DNA of 64,000 nucleotides from Stercorarius parasiticus (GCA_013396915.1 VWZL01002495.1:310001-374000); one strand, 5' to 3'. Numbered from the stretch's first letter, positions 1 to 13,422 are shown. Numbers and translations: made by a program. Notes: generated from the sequence alone by a model not told the origin.

Positions 1-1529
1 TCTGCTTTTCCTCCAGAAAATAAATCTTGCCAATTACAGACGTCTGAGGAGAGAGTGACACACAGTGAGGAAGAAGAAAAGGCAACACAGATGCCCATTC
101 CTGCCCCTTCTGCTTATTCTTGAGAAGGTGCTTGAAATTCCATGGCTTTCTGATAAGGTGGGATTTCTATTCCATTGACTGCACAGTTTAAGAATTTCTT
201 ACCTTTCCCAAGAAATCATTATAAAATGAAAAGATGACCTTCTTAAATCCATCTGGGCAAGCTGGTTGCCTGTGATAATTAGTAAGTGGTTCTTTGTCAG
301 TGCAGGGAATGGGAAAGCAGCTTATATTAATCCAGCTCAATAATTGCACATCTTCAGGGGAACACTTTTTTTTTTAAGATATAGCAGTCTGTAAAGGAAA
401 AAGAATACAAAAACATGCAGTTCTTAAGAACAGGTGCTACCCTTACAAAGCAGTTTTCAAAGATTTCTTATGTTTACCTGGCCAAAACAGGACTGTTTTG
501 ATGACATATGTTAATTCATCATGTCTCATCTTCACTAGCAAATCACATGCTATCCTGTTCTTCCTAAGTCTAATTTTACCAGCTGCCTTTAAATATTTTT
601 TCTCTCATACCATTTACTTCTTGATCTTTTTGTCAGCATCTGCAAGCTTGCTGCCGCAGCTTCTGGACTTCTCTCCAAAAATCTAGGTTTAAATGTGTGT
701 TCATCTTACTCCATCAACACCTTCCACACTGTGGTTTTGGGTTTTTAATTCTTTAATCCTGGGCATATCCTCCATCTGCTGGAGTACCATAGAGATGTCT
801 TTCCAGTCAAACACTTACCACAGAGCCTGTCACTGAAGGAAGACATGTTGTATAAGTTGTTGCATAAGGCACTTTATTCAAAAAGCCATCTTCCAGGAAA
901 TATTTTCTTCTTAGAAATTGTCCTGTTTGGGGGTTTACAGGTTCTTCTTCTTCTACAGGTTCTTACACATTTGAAATATGAATTCATCATTCAGGAACCA
1001 TGTGTTTAAGTTGGTTTTTTTTTTTTTTTTGTTCAGCCCTGTGTTTTCAGTAGTCAGAAGAGCAAATCAGTAAGGGTGGGCACCAAAATGTGTCCCTTCA
1101 CAAGTTCTTTTTATAGTAAAAGAAGGTTGCTTTTAGAGGAAAAAAAAGGGCTTTATATAATACTACGGTAAAGTCATGAGAAAAAGTAAGTAACCTGTGC
1201 TGTGTAAGCAAAATGACCAGAGAAAACTGTATAAACTGAGATCTTGCTGAATAAACTTAATAAATCTGTAAGGACACGCGCCAACTGAAGAATGGCAGAA
1301 ACACCTTATTAGATCCATTGGGTGGGCAAGGAAACACAATGTGAATGAAAGCCAGCGTCAGTATACACAAGCTGATGTATACTGGCAAAAAAAATCCTGA
1401 CTCTACTTACAAAAAATTTAGTCTCAGAAGTGAGTATTACCACTCCTGCAGCAGGACCTTGGAGCTACAAATTCAGTGAAAGCATTATCCTCTGCTCAGG
1501 CCTCAAAATAAGCCAATAAACCAGAAAAC
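1..1529. other. Intergenic AT-rich flank, no gene seen
   Basis: No open reading frame here looks like a known protein and no exon with convincing splice sites was recognised. The stretch holds short homopolymer T and A runs (for example a T run near 1,013-1,030). By synteny with human, ADAMTS19 should lie further left, outside the window. Regulatory elements for that gene could be present but cannot be recognised by eye. Confidence 0.6.
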
Positions 1530-1770
1530 ATTACAATGCTGCCGTATAAAGCCCTGGTTCACTGCTTCTTTGAACACTGTATGCAGTTCTGGTCCCCTCA
1601 TTCCAAGCAGAATACATTAATGCTGGAAAAGGTTCAAGAGGTGGTAAGGGTGATCAAACGCATGGAGCAGCTTCTGTGTGAGGAACTCTGGAGTGGTCTA
1701 GGACACTTCAGATGGGAAAAGGGATATGTGGGGATGAGCTAATGTCACAGATGTCTACAAAAATCAAGGT
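1530..1770 (+). mobile_element. Ancient CR1-type LINE fragment (end of reverse transcriptase region)
   Basis: The sequence matches the C-terminal end of the CR1/L3 ORF2 region. It reads through the usual series of a 'tyr-lys-ala-leu-val' like start, then 'cys-met-gln-phe-trp' at about 1,575-1,595, then an EKVQ-like segment at about 1,625. The copy is strongly diverged, lacks a recognisable CR1 3' terminal repeat and is truncated on both sides. It could belong to an older CR1 or L3 subfamily. The assignment rests on remembered family sequence, not a search. Confidence 0.65.
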
Positions 1771-3894
1771 CGCCCAGAGCGCATGTCTAGGGACGCGCTG
1801 TTTACTGTCCTTCCTGATACAAGTGTCTGGCAGCGAATAAAACAGTAAAATGAGAGTTCAGTATCATGCAAGGAGGTGGTTCTTCCTGGTACAGAAGGAA
1901 AAAAAAAAAAGCACTTTAAAGCACTTTTTGGATGCTGTATTTTTTACACAGTGAAAGGATATCTGGACAAGTGTTTGGAGAAAAATTTACTATAAAGTTT
2001 TAATAAAGACAGAAAGTCACGTCCACCTCAGGCAATCTATTAAGCTTAGGGAAGTTGAAGATTGGGGAAGAACAACAAATGTATGCCTTGTTCTTATTCT
2101 TTTCTTTGCCTCCTAAGCATCTCTTTATGGCCACTGTTGGACATTGGCCACCTGCCTAGATAGCCTGTGGTCTGGCTTTGTACAGAGTATTTTTATATGG
2201 GGCAGTAGATGCTACTACCAACGTCCCACCGCTCCACCATGCCTTTAGGATATACATGCAGAAGAGAGAGTTCAAACGGAAGGTTTGCCTCCTCTCATAA
2301 ACTAGGAGATTCCTTCCTATTTGAACACTTTCCCACCCCATTTAACCACACACCAGGGCAATCACTGTGGTTTTTTTGTTAAGAAACGAACGCACCTTCC
2401 TGTTTTGACTTTCAAGCAAGGATATTATCTAATGCATTGGCAAGTGTGCTACAGTCTTATATATTACAGCTGGTACATTGCATTTTGGAATACAAATGAG
2501 AAGTTTGTAAGCTTTTGTAAGATGTAAAATGAAAAACTGAAAAACTACAGGTTTCTAAAAAGGGACAGAAAGAACCTGGAAAGGATTTGAATTCAAGATT
2601 AAAAGAGAGTTTTTGAAGCTGGAATGAGTTTCATCACCCAGTTTGGGGGGGGTTGGGGTGTATGGGGATAACATTTCTTAAATTTAGCAGAAGTAGATCA
2701 TACTGAGGCATGTATGAAGATGTGAAAGTGGCTTATTCTATACTCTTATCAAGTAGATGGGTTTGCTTACATTTTTTTCAGTTTTCAATATTTAATGTAA
2801 TTAAACAATGTAGAAAGAGTCTTGTCATGAAGGAAAGAGAGATGTGTATCATTCTGAGGGTACTAAATCCCCAAACCTTTGATGTAGTGTATGAAGTGTA
2901 TGGATTAAGCAGCCTTTTTAGTCTTTTTTGGTGAATGATTCTTCCTGATAAATCAGCAAAAGTGAAAGATCTTAGTAGACTGGGAATGTAAATCTGTATA
3001 TCGTTCGTACGTAGTCCAATAGAATAATGAAATCAGACATTCTGTAGGTTTTCCATTTTGTTTTTTTCATGGGGTAGGAGAGTCTGGTAGGGATTTCCTC
3101 CTCTCAGCACTTTGCTAGAGGTTAGAGTTACACTCTTAAGACAGATAGTTCAACATATGGTAAGGTATAGCTTAATATCAAGCCTTCTTTAGAAAGCAGG
3201 TAAATATTCCTCATTCTAGTTTTGTGCTTTGTACAACATGAAATGGATTTATTCTTATGTTCTTGCAAGCACCAGCAGACACTCTTATCAGTAGCCTTCA
3301 CTGGCAGGTGACCTACTTCTTCTGAAGAGCAGCACCCACCTTCCACTTCCCAATTTAAATGAAATTTATTATCAGATTCTACCAGAGCACCTCTTTTTCA
3401 GACAGGTTACAATAATTATGCAGGTATTAAATTGCATCTTTGCTTACAAATGAAGAACAAATAGCTCTCTAACGGAGGCAGAAAGAAACTGAAAAGTAGC
3501 AGAACTCAAGATAAACTTCTGAAATACCCCTAAGACCTCCCACTCCTTTAATTGCATTCCTTAGCAGACCCTTGAAACCCTCTGAAAAACTGCAGTTCTA
3601 ATTTCAGTGAAACATATAGCCAGTTACTGAATACTAAAAAACCCCACCTGCTGGATATATTTCTCCTGAAACAAAAGAAGTATCAGACTATTACTGGAAT
3701 AGTATGCATCAAGTTTACTAGAAATTACTCAGAAACTAAAGCCATGTGAAGTTTGGTTAACTTCATGCCAATTAGTCCTTAGTAGTTACCATTAGAAAAA
3801 TATTAATAATACAAAGCAGCAGCAATCAGTGCTCAAATGTTTCTATGTTCTGTTTTGTTGTAGTAGCAAAATTATTCTTCTGATTTACAGATTA
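1771..3894. other. Intergenic, no gene seen
   Basis: AT-rich unique-looking DNA. It has one G-run cluster at about 2,645-2,667 (an eight-G run followed by two four-G runs) that could form a G-quadruplex. Short ORFs here have no recognisable similarity and no consistent splice structure. Confidence 0.55.
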
Positions 3895-3926
3895 CACAGA
3901 ATCACAGAATCACAGAATCACAGAAT
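3895..3926 (-). repeat. CR1 3' terminal 8-bp microsatellite, four copies
   Basis: Four consecutive perfect copies of CACAGAAT on the plus strand, that is ATTCTGTG on the minus strand. This is the diagnostic 3' end of avian CR1 retrotransposons and fixes the orientation of the element. Confidence 0.95.
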
Positions 3927-3932
3927 GGTAGG

Positions 3933-4473
3933 NNNNNNNNNNNNNNNNNNNNNNNNNNNNNNNNNNNNNNNNNNNNNNNNNNNNNNNNNNNNNNNNNNNN
4001 NNNNNNNNNNNNNNNNNNNNNNNNNNNNNNNNNNNNNNNNNNNNNNNNNNNNNNNNNNNNNNNNNNNNNNNNNNNNNNNNNNNNNNNNNNNNNNNNNNNN
4101 NNNNNNNNNNNNNNNNNNNNNNNNNNNNNNNNNNNNNNNNNNNNNNNNNNNNNNNNNNNNNNNNNNNNNNNNNNNNNNNNNNNNNNNNNNNNNNNNNNNN
4201 NNNNNNNNNNNNNNNNNNNNNNNNNNNNNNNNNNNNNNNNNNNNNNNNNNNNNNNNNNNNNNNNNNNNNNNNNNNNNNNNNNNNNNNNNNNNNNNNNNNN
4301 NNNNNNNNNNNNNNNNNNNNNNNNNNNNNNNNNNNNNNNNNNNNNNNNNNNNNNNNNNNNNNNNNNNNNNNNNNNNNNNNNNNNNNNNNNNNNNNNNNNN
4401 NNNNNNNNNNNNNNNNNNNNNNNNNNNNNNNNNNNNNNNNNNNNNNNNNNNNNNNNNNNNNNNNNNNNNNNNN
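3933..4473. other. Assembly gap of 541 unknown bases
   Basis: A run of N inside the CR1 element. The second half of the reverse transcriptase and the 3' untranslated region should lie here. A gap inside an interspersed repeat is a common assembly failure. Confidence 0.99.
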
Positions 4474-5470
4474 CGGCAAACTTGCTGAGGGTGCACTCTA
4501 TCCCTTCATCCAGGTCATTGATGACTATATTGAAGAGGACTGGACCCAATACTGACCCCTGGGGAACACCACTTGTCACTGACCTCCAACTAGACTCTGT
4601 GCCCCTAATCATGACTTTCTCAGCTCTGTCTTTCAGCCAGTTTTCAATCCACCCCACTGTCCATTCATCTAACCCACACTTTCTAAGCTTCCTTATGAGG
4701 ATGCTGTGGGAGACCATGTTGAATGCCTTGCTGAAGTCAAGGTAGACCACATCTACTGCCCTCCCCTCATCTATCCATCCAGTCATGCCATCATATAAGG
4801 TTATCAGATTAGTCAGACATGATTTCCCCTTGGTGAATCCATGTTGGGTACTTCTGATAGCTTTCTTTTCCTCCACATGCCTTGAGATGATGCCCAGAAC
4901 GAGCTGTTCCACCATCTTTCCAGGGATGGAGGTGAGGTTGACTGGCCTGTAGTTCCTGGATCCTCCTTCTTGCCCTTTTTGAAGACTAGAGTGACATCGG
5001 CTTTCCTCCAGTCCGCAGGCATCTCACCTGTTGTCCCGGACCTTTCAAAGATGATGGAGAGCAGCCCAGCAATGACTTCCACCAGCTCCCTCAGCACTCT
5101 TGCGTGCATCCCATCGGGACCCATGGATTTGTGGATATCCAAGTGAACAAATGATCTCTCACTTGATCCTCCTCAACCAAGGGGAAGTCTTCCTCCGTCC
5201 AGACTTTCCCTGTTACTTTCTCCAAAGTCTGGGACTCCTGAGGGCTGGGCGGAGCAATAAAGACCGAAGCAAAGGCGGCATTCAGTAACTCTGCCTTCTC
5301 CACATCATCCGTCAGATTCCATTCTTTAGTCATTGAAGACCATGTGATTTGCATCAATCCCTCATAACACTGCCTCTCTGTAGCATGTGCCTTTGATTTG
5401 AACAGATCCCCAGATCTCTCTTGCTGAAAACATTCAGCTATTTGACTTAACCAGAGAAGGAGCAAGACAA

Positions 5471-8400
5471 AGCTCTTAATGTAGTGGGATATGTTTGAGT
5501 GAAATACTTTCTCACTCTTTAGGAGCTCTGCAAATGCACAATTTAAATGTACTCAGTATCTCTAGCTAAATTTGGGGGGTAATTTAAGCCTCTTTAATTG
5601 TAAAAGTTAATTTTTTGCAGCAAAGTTTGCAGACAAAATTTCACCTCACTTTTTTACCAAAACTGGTAGAAGAAGAGTTAGAACACTCCCCTTTGAGCAA
5701 CCCTCGGAGAAAACATCCCCCAGGCTTCTTCTTGCACCGTTTCCCTCTTTCTCGGTTAGAATATCCTTCTTAGGGTTCTGTCTGGCTCATCCCTGTCACT
5801 GTGAAAGCATGGATAAGGCTTTTATTTCTTTTTTTCCTAGTCAACATTAAAAGAGGGATTGCTGTCGCAGTGCATATGGCCTAGGACTTCTGGCAGCGAT
5901 TGTAAAGGAAATAGGTGCTGTGGGACCTAACGGTAAAAAGTCAAAGCTGTGGCAGACAGGCAGCTGGCAGTACAAGGTGCGCTGCTAGTCAGGTCTCTCG
6001 TTCAACAGAGACCAGATACATAAAAATGCATTGCGCAGCACACATTAAAAATGTCATACCTTAAAGGATTTGTGGTGTCTGATTGTTTCCCACGACCTTT
6101 ATTATTCTCACAAGAACTCAAACATCGTTGGCACCACTGTATCAGTTCAGGCACTATTCGAATGGAAAAAACTTAGTTTAGAGCCCTTCGGTACTCATTC
6201 TGAAAACATAGAGGAAGTAATCATGAAGACAGTTTTATAAGAGTAGCTTGTTCTTATATGCTAGCTTTTTCTTAAGGGTATGTCTCTATAGGGTCGGTAA
6301 GCCATGGTACACAAGCAGAATACTTATTTTAAATTGTTGTCAAGGTTTTATGGTCTCTGAAATACAAAGAGAAATCAAGGTGCTTCACATTTCCCCAGCT
6401 TATGTTTACCAACACCCTGTAGACTGACTTCATCTTAGCAATGCATGTGTTGTTTTCTGCTAGTATTTCTTTGGTGGGTTAAAAGTTAAATGCTTCTCAG
6501 ATATATTTCCTTGTGACAAATTTCCCAGAGAGAACCTCAGCAATTTTCTAGTGAAGGTCAAGCATGATGGTAACAAAAAGTAATTTTTTTTTCTGACTTT
6601 TTTTTTTATTTCCAATATACAATAGGAAAAAGAGTATCTTCTCTTTAAAAAAAAAAAAAAAAGCAATTGCAGAAAATCAAATCAGCACAATATTAGAGAT
6701 AGAGCTCTTAAAAAAACCTAAAAGTAAGATTTTCTCCAAAGATTAATCAAATCCTATTTCTTCAAATTAAGATGTGCTACCAGATTCTCCATTTTTTCTC
6801 AGGGGAAAAAAATATTAAAAAATTCTAGCATTACAGGGTAGAATTTAAGGACTGGTCTTCTCTATGTGTAATCACTGTTTAAATGTGGATCCACTAGTTC
6901 TTAATCATAGAACATCAAAAATCATACTATTACATAAAAAACACTTGTGTTTTGATTACTGTACCTCACAACAGAGCTCCGAATCTGGCCCTTTTGGCAG
7001 GGTCAGCTATAAGGATGCCCAAACTGAGCTCCTAATGAGGACATCCAGAAATTACGCTGGTTCATATGTAAATACAGATGCTTTGTAAGCCTGGGCTGGT
7101 TCTACCTCTGAGGGCTATATATATCCTGTAAAAGCATTGTCCTCTGAATCAAAATTTAACTCTGAAGCATTGCCTGATTTAACTATCTTGTACTTTGCTC
7201 TATCTTCTCACCTTTTCAGCTTTTAATGTTTTTCAATGTATTCCACATGTCTGTTTCCACAGTGATTGCTGTACCATTCACATGGTTACTGATTAACCTA
7301 TAAGTGCAGTTAAAGGATTATCCTGAGACAAGACACTTCCAAGGCACTAGTGGTTTTATTAACAGACTGCAGTCTTCCTTTGAGTATCACAATCCAACTG
7401 TAGTTAATTATGCAGCTCTGAGCATATTTTTTTTACTTCATTAAGTGTGTGAGGAATAGGTTTCTGATTGTCCAGTATATGCATAGATTTCACTGTATCA
7501 CAGCAACTATTTGTTGAAATGACTTCTGTCATTCTTAAGCATGTAACACCTGCTTTTTAGACATGTGGGCAGCCTGGATTTTCTTGATGAAGAGAACATC
7601 AAGCGCTCATTAAATCTTAACGTTAAAACTTGTGCATTACAGACACAGCACGTACAATCCTTAAGAATGTTTCTTAAATTGTTGTTTATGACCACTCCAT
7701 CTGAATTAGGAGACAAAATGTTACTTAACAACTGGTTGAGCATCTGTTAATCGGTGGGTTTGAAATCCTCAAGAGCACTGTCAAATATATTGATAAAAAG
7801 AAATATCATCCTTAAGTTCAAGAAGTTATGGTGAGTTGTGATGACTAACCAGAGAATTAACACAGTTGTTTGGTAGTGAGTCCAAGTGACCGTTTACAAA
7901 GTAATGAGCACAATAATAAAACCATGATCATGAGTCCCCTCGCCATTATCATATTTATCCACATTTTCTGAAGTGGTAACCCCATGGCTACTGGTCTGCT
8001 AAACTGCAACTTAAACACAAGGCCTTCTCTCCTGTACTAACTCCTCACACGTCCCTCTGGCTCGCTGCTGAGTTTCCAGTGTAGCATGCTGTGGAAGCTG
8101 GCAAGAGGGGCAACTGTGCATTCCTTGGTTTGCTTCTGCTATCCAGTGCCCTTAAAAGATCATGTTTTCTTCAGGGTCAACCCCAAAGCAGACCTCATGT
8201 GGCCTGGTGCGTATCTGTGTCTTCCAGCTGCCGTGCATCTGACCCACAAGTATCTCCCCTGCGTTTGTCCCAAGTGAAGAGAGTCAGAACGAGCTATTGT
8301 TAAAACCGACTATGCAGACTCACATTTTCCTTGCTGTCACATTTTCCAATCGGTTGTGCTGCCACAAAGTTAATGGAAAATACTGTCATCCTCCGCGGGA

Positions 8401-10079
8401 CCGCAAAAGATGCATTAGCATTGTCCCTCGACTGCCAGCTGTCGTAGTGAGACATGTAGTGTAATGCCACCTTGGACACCTTAGAACAAAGATGTCATGG
8501 AATTGAACAGGGTACGGAAAACAGAACATGTGTGTATTTAACAAAAATTCTTATAAAAACATTGAGGTTTTTAAAAGGTTTTCATTAAGTTTAGTTAAGA
8601 AATAATTATCACTCTCGAGATACTGTAATTGAAAGCTAAGCAATGCTAATAGGACTATCAGTTGTACAAGTTAAGAGCAAACTCCACCAGGGATTTGCAG
8701 CATCAAGGTCTTTGTACAAAAAGCTATGAAGTTAAATGAATAATCTATAAGCTGTTGGCATACTTGTGGAGGGACACTGGCTTCTGTTGCTGAGACGTTC
8801 TAGGAGTAATAAAATGCTATGAAATGTCAGCAAAACCCCACAGTTAAGTCATGTGAATGTGTATGTGTGTGTGGCTGGAGGGACTTAAAAATAGAAGACA
8901 TCGGAGTTTTATATTTAATCTTGAACACTTGGAGGTTTCATTTGAGGACTGCCACAGCAAATAGTTTTAGCACTAGAGCAGGCTTTGCCTATGTCAGGTA
9001 TGCAAGCAAGTTAAGAAAGAAGGGAAAGAGTAAATTAAGTTCACAGTTTCCTATGTGATAAGCTGCACTTGTCACGAGAGGTCCCAGAGAAAAGTTAGTA
9101 CTTATCAGAAGTGTTCAGGAGTACATGTAATTTTGGAATATGAAAAAAAGGGCTGAGAAGCAGAATACTTGAAATTTAATTAGCTTGCTTTAATATGACT
9201 GAAGACACATTCTGCTGAAAATTAACACTTTTATTGAAGACCTCAAAATGTGATGCCTTGATTTTATGATTACATCTAAGATGTTTCCATTTACATATGA
9301 AAAATTCAAAGATGTATAAACCTACAAAAAATACCCCAGAGACAGCATCATTGTAATGTCATAGGAAAGAGCACATCCAATATAATTCATTGTTACTCTT
9401 GTTGAAATACAGCTTTACTTTCAAAGATAACATTGTTTAACATAGTTTAAATGCCATAATTTAAATATTAATTAAAAGTCTTCATTACAAAGCAAGCACC
9501 AACCAAGCAAGCAAACTCTCTCCTCCTTTTATCTCAGATGCTTATAAAATACAAGAAAAAATGAATGGAACTGGTTTCTGTTTTCCTGCGTAGGCCTACA
9601 GGTAGCAATGTGACTGAATTTGTCAAATGTCATTGTACTTTAATGATATGCTTCAGCCTTTTGTCAGCCTTGCCAGTTTAATCCATTTTTTCCCGTCTAT
9701 AATTTCCTGTCATGCAGGTATTTTTTTCCCTGGGTTGAATATTTATTAATTTCCGTTCTCTTCTTCTCAGACAATAGTGAATGATGCCAAGAGACTCAGT
9801 CATTAATAATCAGTAATGGGACAGTATGGAGGAAACAGTGTTAGACTTACTGGAGCTAATTACCCTTGGAAAAAAAAAAGCATTGCCTCCACTTGCTTTC
9901 TCACAAGCAAAGACGAGAGATCACAACGCAAGAAGTCATTTACCTGCACTACTATGTCGGTGTTCAAGGGCATGTGAGTTGGAAGGTAAAAGGCAATTTG
10001 TCATCAAATTCTTTGTGTTTGGTACTTACTTTCTTTACATATGGTATGTTGTAAGCATCTGATTACTGAGCTCGTTTTT
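5471..10079. other. Intergenic, no gene seen
   Basis: AT-rich DNA with homopolymer runs (for example A and T runs at 6,580-6,665). Several ORFs of 60-79 codons are present in both strands but none resembles a known family or has a convincing exon context. Confidence 0.55.
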
Positions 10080-10983
10080 TTGGGTTATGTGATAAAGCTC
10101 ATCTGCATACCCACCAAGGAGCACAGAGCGACAAAGGCAGGAGTGGGACCTCAAATAACATCCTGCACTGGCTCACCCAGAATAGCTCCCAGGCTCGCCC
10201 CAGGGCCATCAGCCCATCAAAGGCCCATCGCACCAGCCCAAAGGAGCCCAGGGGCAGGATGGCAGGCAGGAAGCCAAATCAAAAGCTCCTGAGGAACAAG
10301 CCACCTGCCATGGCCCTCCCAGGGCTGTCCCAAGAGAGCCCCAGCCTGTGTCCAGCACAAAACCCACCACCAGCAGCCATCGGGAGCACCCCTGGGTCAC
10401 GCTGCTGACTGAGGGGGGTTGCTGCCCAGGGCTGGGGGACATGTTGTGGGTGTAGGGGGAAAAAAAAGGTGGGAAAAGGAGGTTGTCATCTGGGGAAGAC
10501 CAGGAGCAGGAAAATGAGGGGCAAGGGGGCAAAAAGGGCTGGTGGCAGGTGAGTAGTTGGCTGATGGGTACGCTGTCAGCCATGCCCTGCGCCTGGGCAG
10601 CACAGCCTGTCCCAGCTGCTCGCCAGAGTCCTTCCTCATCCTCACTCCGTCACCGAGGGCTCTCCAGTCTATGTATGTGTGTGCGCACATGTGTGTGTGT
10701 GCATGCACATGTGCACGTGTGCTGGTGCACACACATGGGGTCTGAGTGCAGCGGCTGGGGCCAGGGGCGGGTGGGAGCCCTTGTCCCTGGTGCAGCCACC
10801 ACAGCGTGTGAGTGCGTGAGTGAGTGTGCAAGTGCCAGAGAGGATGGGGTGCTGGGCTGGTGAAGTGGCTGAGAGGCAGCGGAGTGGGGGTGTCTGAGGG
10901 CAAGAGCACAAGGGGTTTGGCTTTAGGGACAGGGGAGACCCAGACAGTTCTGTGTGTCTGTGTATGGGTGTGTCTGTGTATGT

Positions 10984-11018
<35 letters not shown>

Positions 11019-11460
11019 CACAATGATCTGCTGCAGCAGCTGCTGTGGGGCAGCAGCCTCAGGGGCTGCATGTCCTGGTGCCAGCAACTGAGGAGACTGG
11101 GACCCCAGGGCAGCTGCTGGCCAGGCTGAGGGTCTGAGCCGGCTGCCAGAGGGATCCACCTCGTCCATAAATGTCTTTGTGTTGTCACTTGTGGAGCCCC
11201 ATCCTGCTCTGCTGGAGAGAGGAGCAGGATGGGACCCTCGGTGCTGCCTGTGTCCATGCGAGTGTTCTGTGTGTCTGTCTGATCCGTGTGTCCAGACACA
11301 TGTATAGGTACATACGTGGTGTACACATGTGCTCTGTGTGCCTCTGCCTGCTGGGAACGTGTCTCCAGCCTCGCTGCTGGTTGGAGCCAGGAACACGGAG
11401 CTGAGCAGCCTCCCCTCTCCCAGGCTCTTGGATCCAGCAGGATATACTCTCCTGCAACCT
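10080..11460. other. GC-rich island with TG/CA repeats, origin unknown
   Basis: About 1.4 kb of clearly GC-rich sequence sits between AT-rich flanks. It contains TG-rich simple repeats at about 10,674-10,735 and a pure (TG)n at 10,992-11,018. Minus-strand frames stay open for 309 codons (10,397-11,326), but the product is low-complexity (His/Thr runs from the CA repeat, Pro/Ser-rich elsewhere). I treat it as non-coding. It may be an insertion or an isolated GC-rich tract; no terminal repeats or target duplication were recognised. Confidence 0.5.
10992..11018. repeat. (TG)n microsatellite
   Basis: An uninterrupted run of alternating T and G, about 13 units, inside the GC-rich island. It is a likely polymorphic dinucleotide repeat. 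Confidence 0.95.
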
Positions 11461-13394
11461 AAATATGTATTTTTAAAAAGTGATAGTAGAATTATTTCTA
11501 TGTAAACATATCAATGACTTATCTATTCATACAGAAACAAAAGTTTATTTATAACTTTAACATTTATTCAAGGATAAAACTTGAGCCTATTAGGGGACTT
11601 GGATTCAGCTCCTGGACTGATTTTTTTCTCATAAAAGTCTTATAGCTGTTGGCAGTTTTGTCTGAAACAGTGCTGGCTGAGGGCTATGGTCTTGACCCGC
11701 CATTGATCTCAGTACAACTGTGAGGAAGCCTGCCAGGCGCAGCTGGTCTGTGCAGATGCAAAGTGCTAATCTCCGTGAAGTGGCAAATATTCAGTTTGGC
11801 TCACCATTTAAATTTTAATCAGCTCCCTACTATTGGAAGCAGCTATTTCTTATATTGCTGTTTGTTAAGAGGATTTGACGTGCAGGTTACACATGCAGAT
11901 TCCATCTGAAACTAGTCAGGGTTTGTGCCACTATTTCAACTGGAGGAATATTTCATAAACACATTCTGATGATGATTTGCAATTGTCTTTAATTTCCAGT
12001 CTGAAGCCACTCCTGGCTGTTCTATTTTTCTTTTGTGATTATAACCCTTAAGCTCTGATTTTTTTTCTTTTCTTCCCTAGCATTTATCTCCTGATGCTCA
12101 TAGAGAGAGCAAATATATCCTTTCATTCCCCTAGTTTAAATAAGCCAACCATTTCAAAAATATGTTCACACTGCGTATTTGGCCTGTGCCTGAGACTCCT
12201 AAATTTCTCCTGCATGCAAAATAACACAGCCAGGCACCAGCCTCTCATTTTGGAAACAACAGCTAACAACTGGGAAGCACTAAGGAACAGCTTTCTAAAC
12301 TGTGTCTCTGCTGTGACTGACTGAACTCTCCATTTTAATAGTTAAACCTAGCCAGACTGGACCCTTTATTATACTGCTGCATATAGGAAGCAAGTAATGC
12401 CTCCCCACGAAATTCCTGGGTTCCCTTTTCACTGACCTTGAATGCTATCGATTTTTTTTTTTCAAGGATGGAGTCAAATGCAGCATTGTAATGCAGATGT
12501 GACCTTTCCATCTTACACAGCAGCAATAGGTAGCATTCTGTACAGAAGAGTTTATGCCATCAGGTATTGAAAAAAAACCCCAAAAAGTATAAACAAGTCT
12601 TTGCAAGGCTGCATGTAACAATGACAAGAATACAACTATCACTTTCAGAAAAAATGCTTTTGGTATTACTAATTACTAAACATGAATTGTTATTGTGGTG
12701 GTGAGAATGTGCTTGCATTTGTTTATCCCACACATTATGCAGGCATGTAAGGATTATTTACTCTCCCTAGGAAAAAAAGAAAAAGCCATATGGAATTTAC
12801 TATAAACTGTGGAAACAGCTGAAGATCTCGAGCATCTGTGATGAGCCGTAACAGTATTTTAGTTTGCTTTTTGGAGCATATGGTGAAACTATTGCATCCC
12901 ATTGAAACTGTTAATCTCTTTGAAAACAATGAGATTACTAATGAGTTTACCAGATCATTAACCTAAATAAACTGGGATGATAATCCGGATTCCAGAATAT
13001 AATTTGCAAAGAAGCTCAGTAACAGCCTAGCTATGTCCAGCAGTTTCAATGGGAGGTAAGCAGCCAGCAGGGAGACATCTTAATTGCCCCTTAGTTGTGG
13101 GACAGGAGATGACATGAAAAGAAGTCTACTTTAATAATACAGAGGTACACTTGCAAAAGGCTAAAGGTTATCAAAAGCATTTACTTGTGCCCATATGCTG
13201 GTAGTAGATTTACAATACTGATGACCTAGACAAGATCAGTCCAAAACAGAAGAGTTTGAAATACCTCATGTTTTTTAAACTACTGATGGAATTTTTTAAA
13301 GCATCTAAATTAAGTGACTTTCCTCATCTGTAAAGTGGAGATTTTCAATAAGCTCTAGTATGTGTTTTGACTCGAGTTACTTGAAAATACAATG

Positions 13395-13422
13395 TAACTT
13401 GAGTTACAAATAACTCAAGTTA
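13395..13422. repeat. Perfect 12-bp inverted repeat with 4-base loop
   Basis: TAACTTGAGTTA (13,395-13,406) is followed by CAAA and then its exact reverse complement TAACTCAAGTTA (13,411-13,422). A related 20-base direct repeat flanks it (13,371-13,390 and 13,414-13,433, differing at two positions). No gene lies near. Confidence 0.9.

Larger units (their letters stand above)
3895..5470 (-). mobile_element. CR1 LINE, 5'-truncated and broken, reverse transcriptase region
   Basis: Minus-strand translation shows CR1 ORF2: the linker after the endonuclease (5,465-5,140), then the start of the reverse transcriptase with the 'GPDGMH' segment (near 5,120), '[10 protein letters not shown]' (near 4,830), 'YLDFSKAF' (near 4,735), '[10 protein letters not shown]' (near 4,550) and 'SKFA' running into the gap. 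The reading frame changes twice (about 5,091-5,142 and about 4,950), so no full protein can be made. The 3' end is marked by four copies of the 8-bp CR1 terminal unit at 3,895-3,926. Bases 3,933-4,473 are unknown. The element is 5'-truncated near 5,470, as most CR1 copies are. Confidence 0.93.

Noticed and set aside
3895..3926. A possible CRISPR-like direct repeat array
   Set aside because: The repeats are 8 bp, contiguous and without spacers, and they are the known CR1 terminal microsatellite of birds.
3829..4496. Several ORFs around the first gap
   Set aside because: They are artefacts of translating N. The only meaningful coding signal here is the minus-strand CR1 reverse transcriptase.
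10397..11326. A 309-codon minus-strand open frame
   Set aside because: It stays open because of CA-repeat and GC-rich composition. The product is low-complexity His/Thr and Pro/Ser-rich, with no domain, and other frames of the same region are also open.
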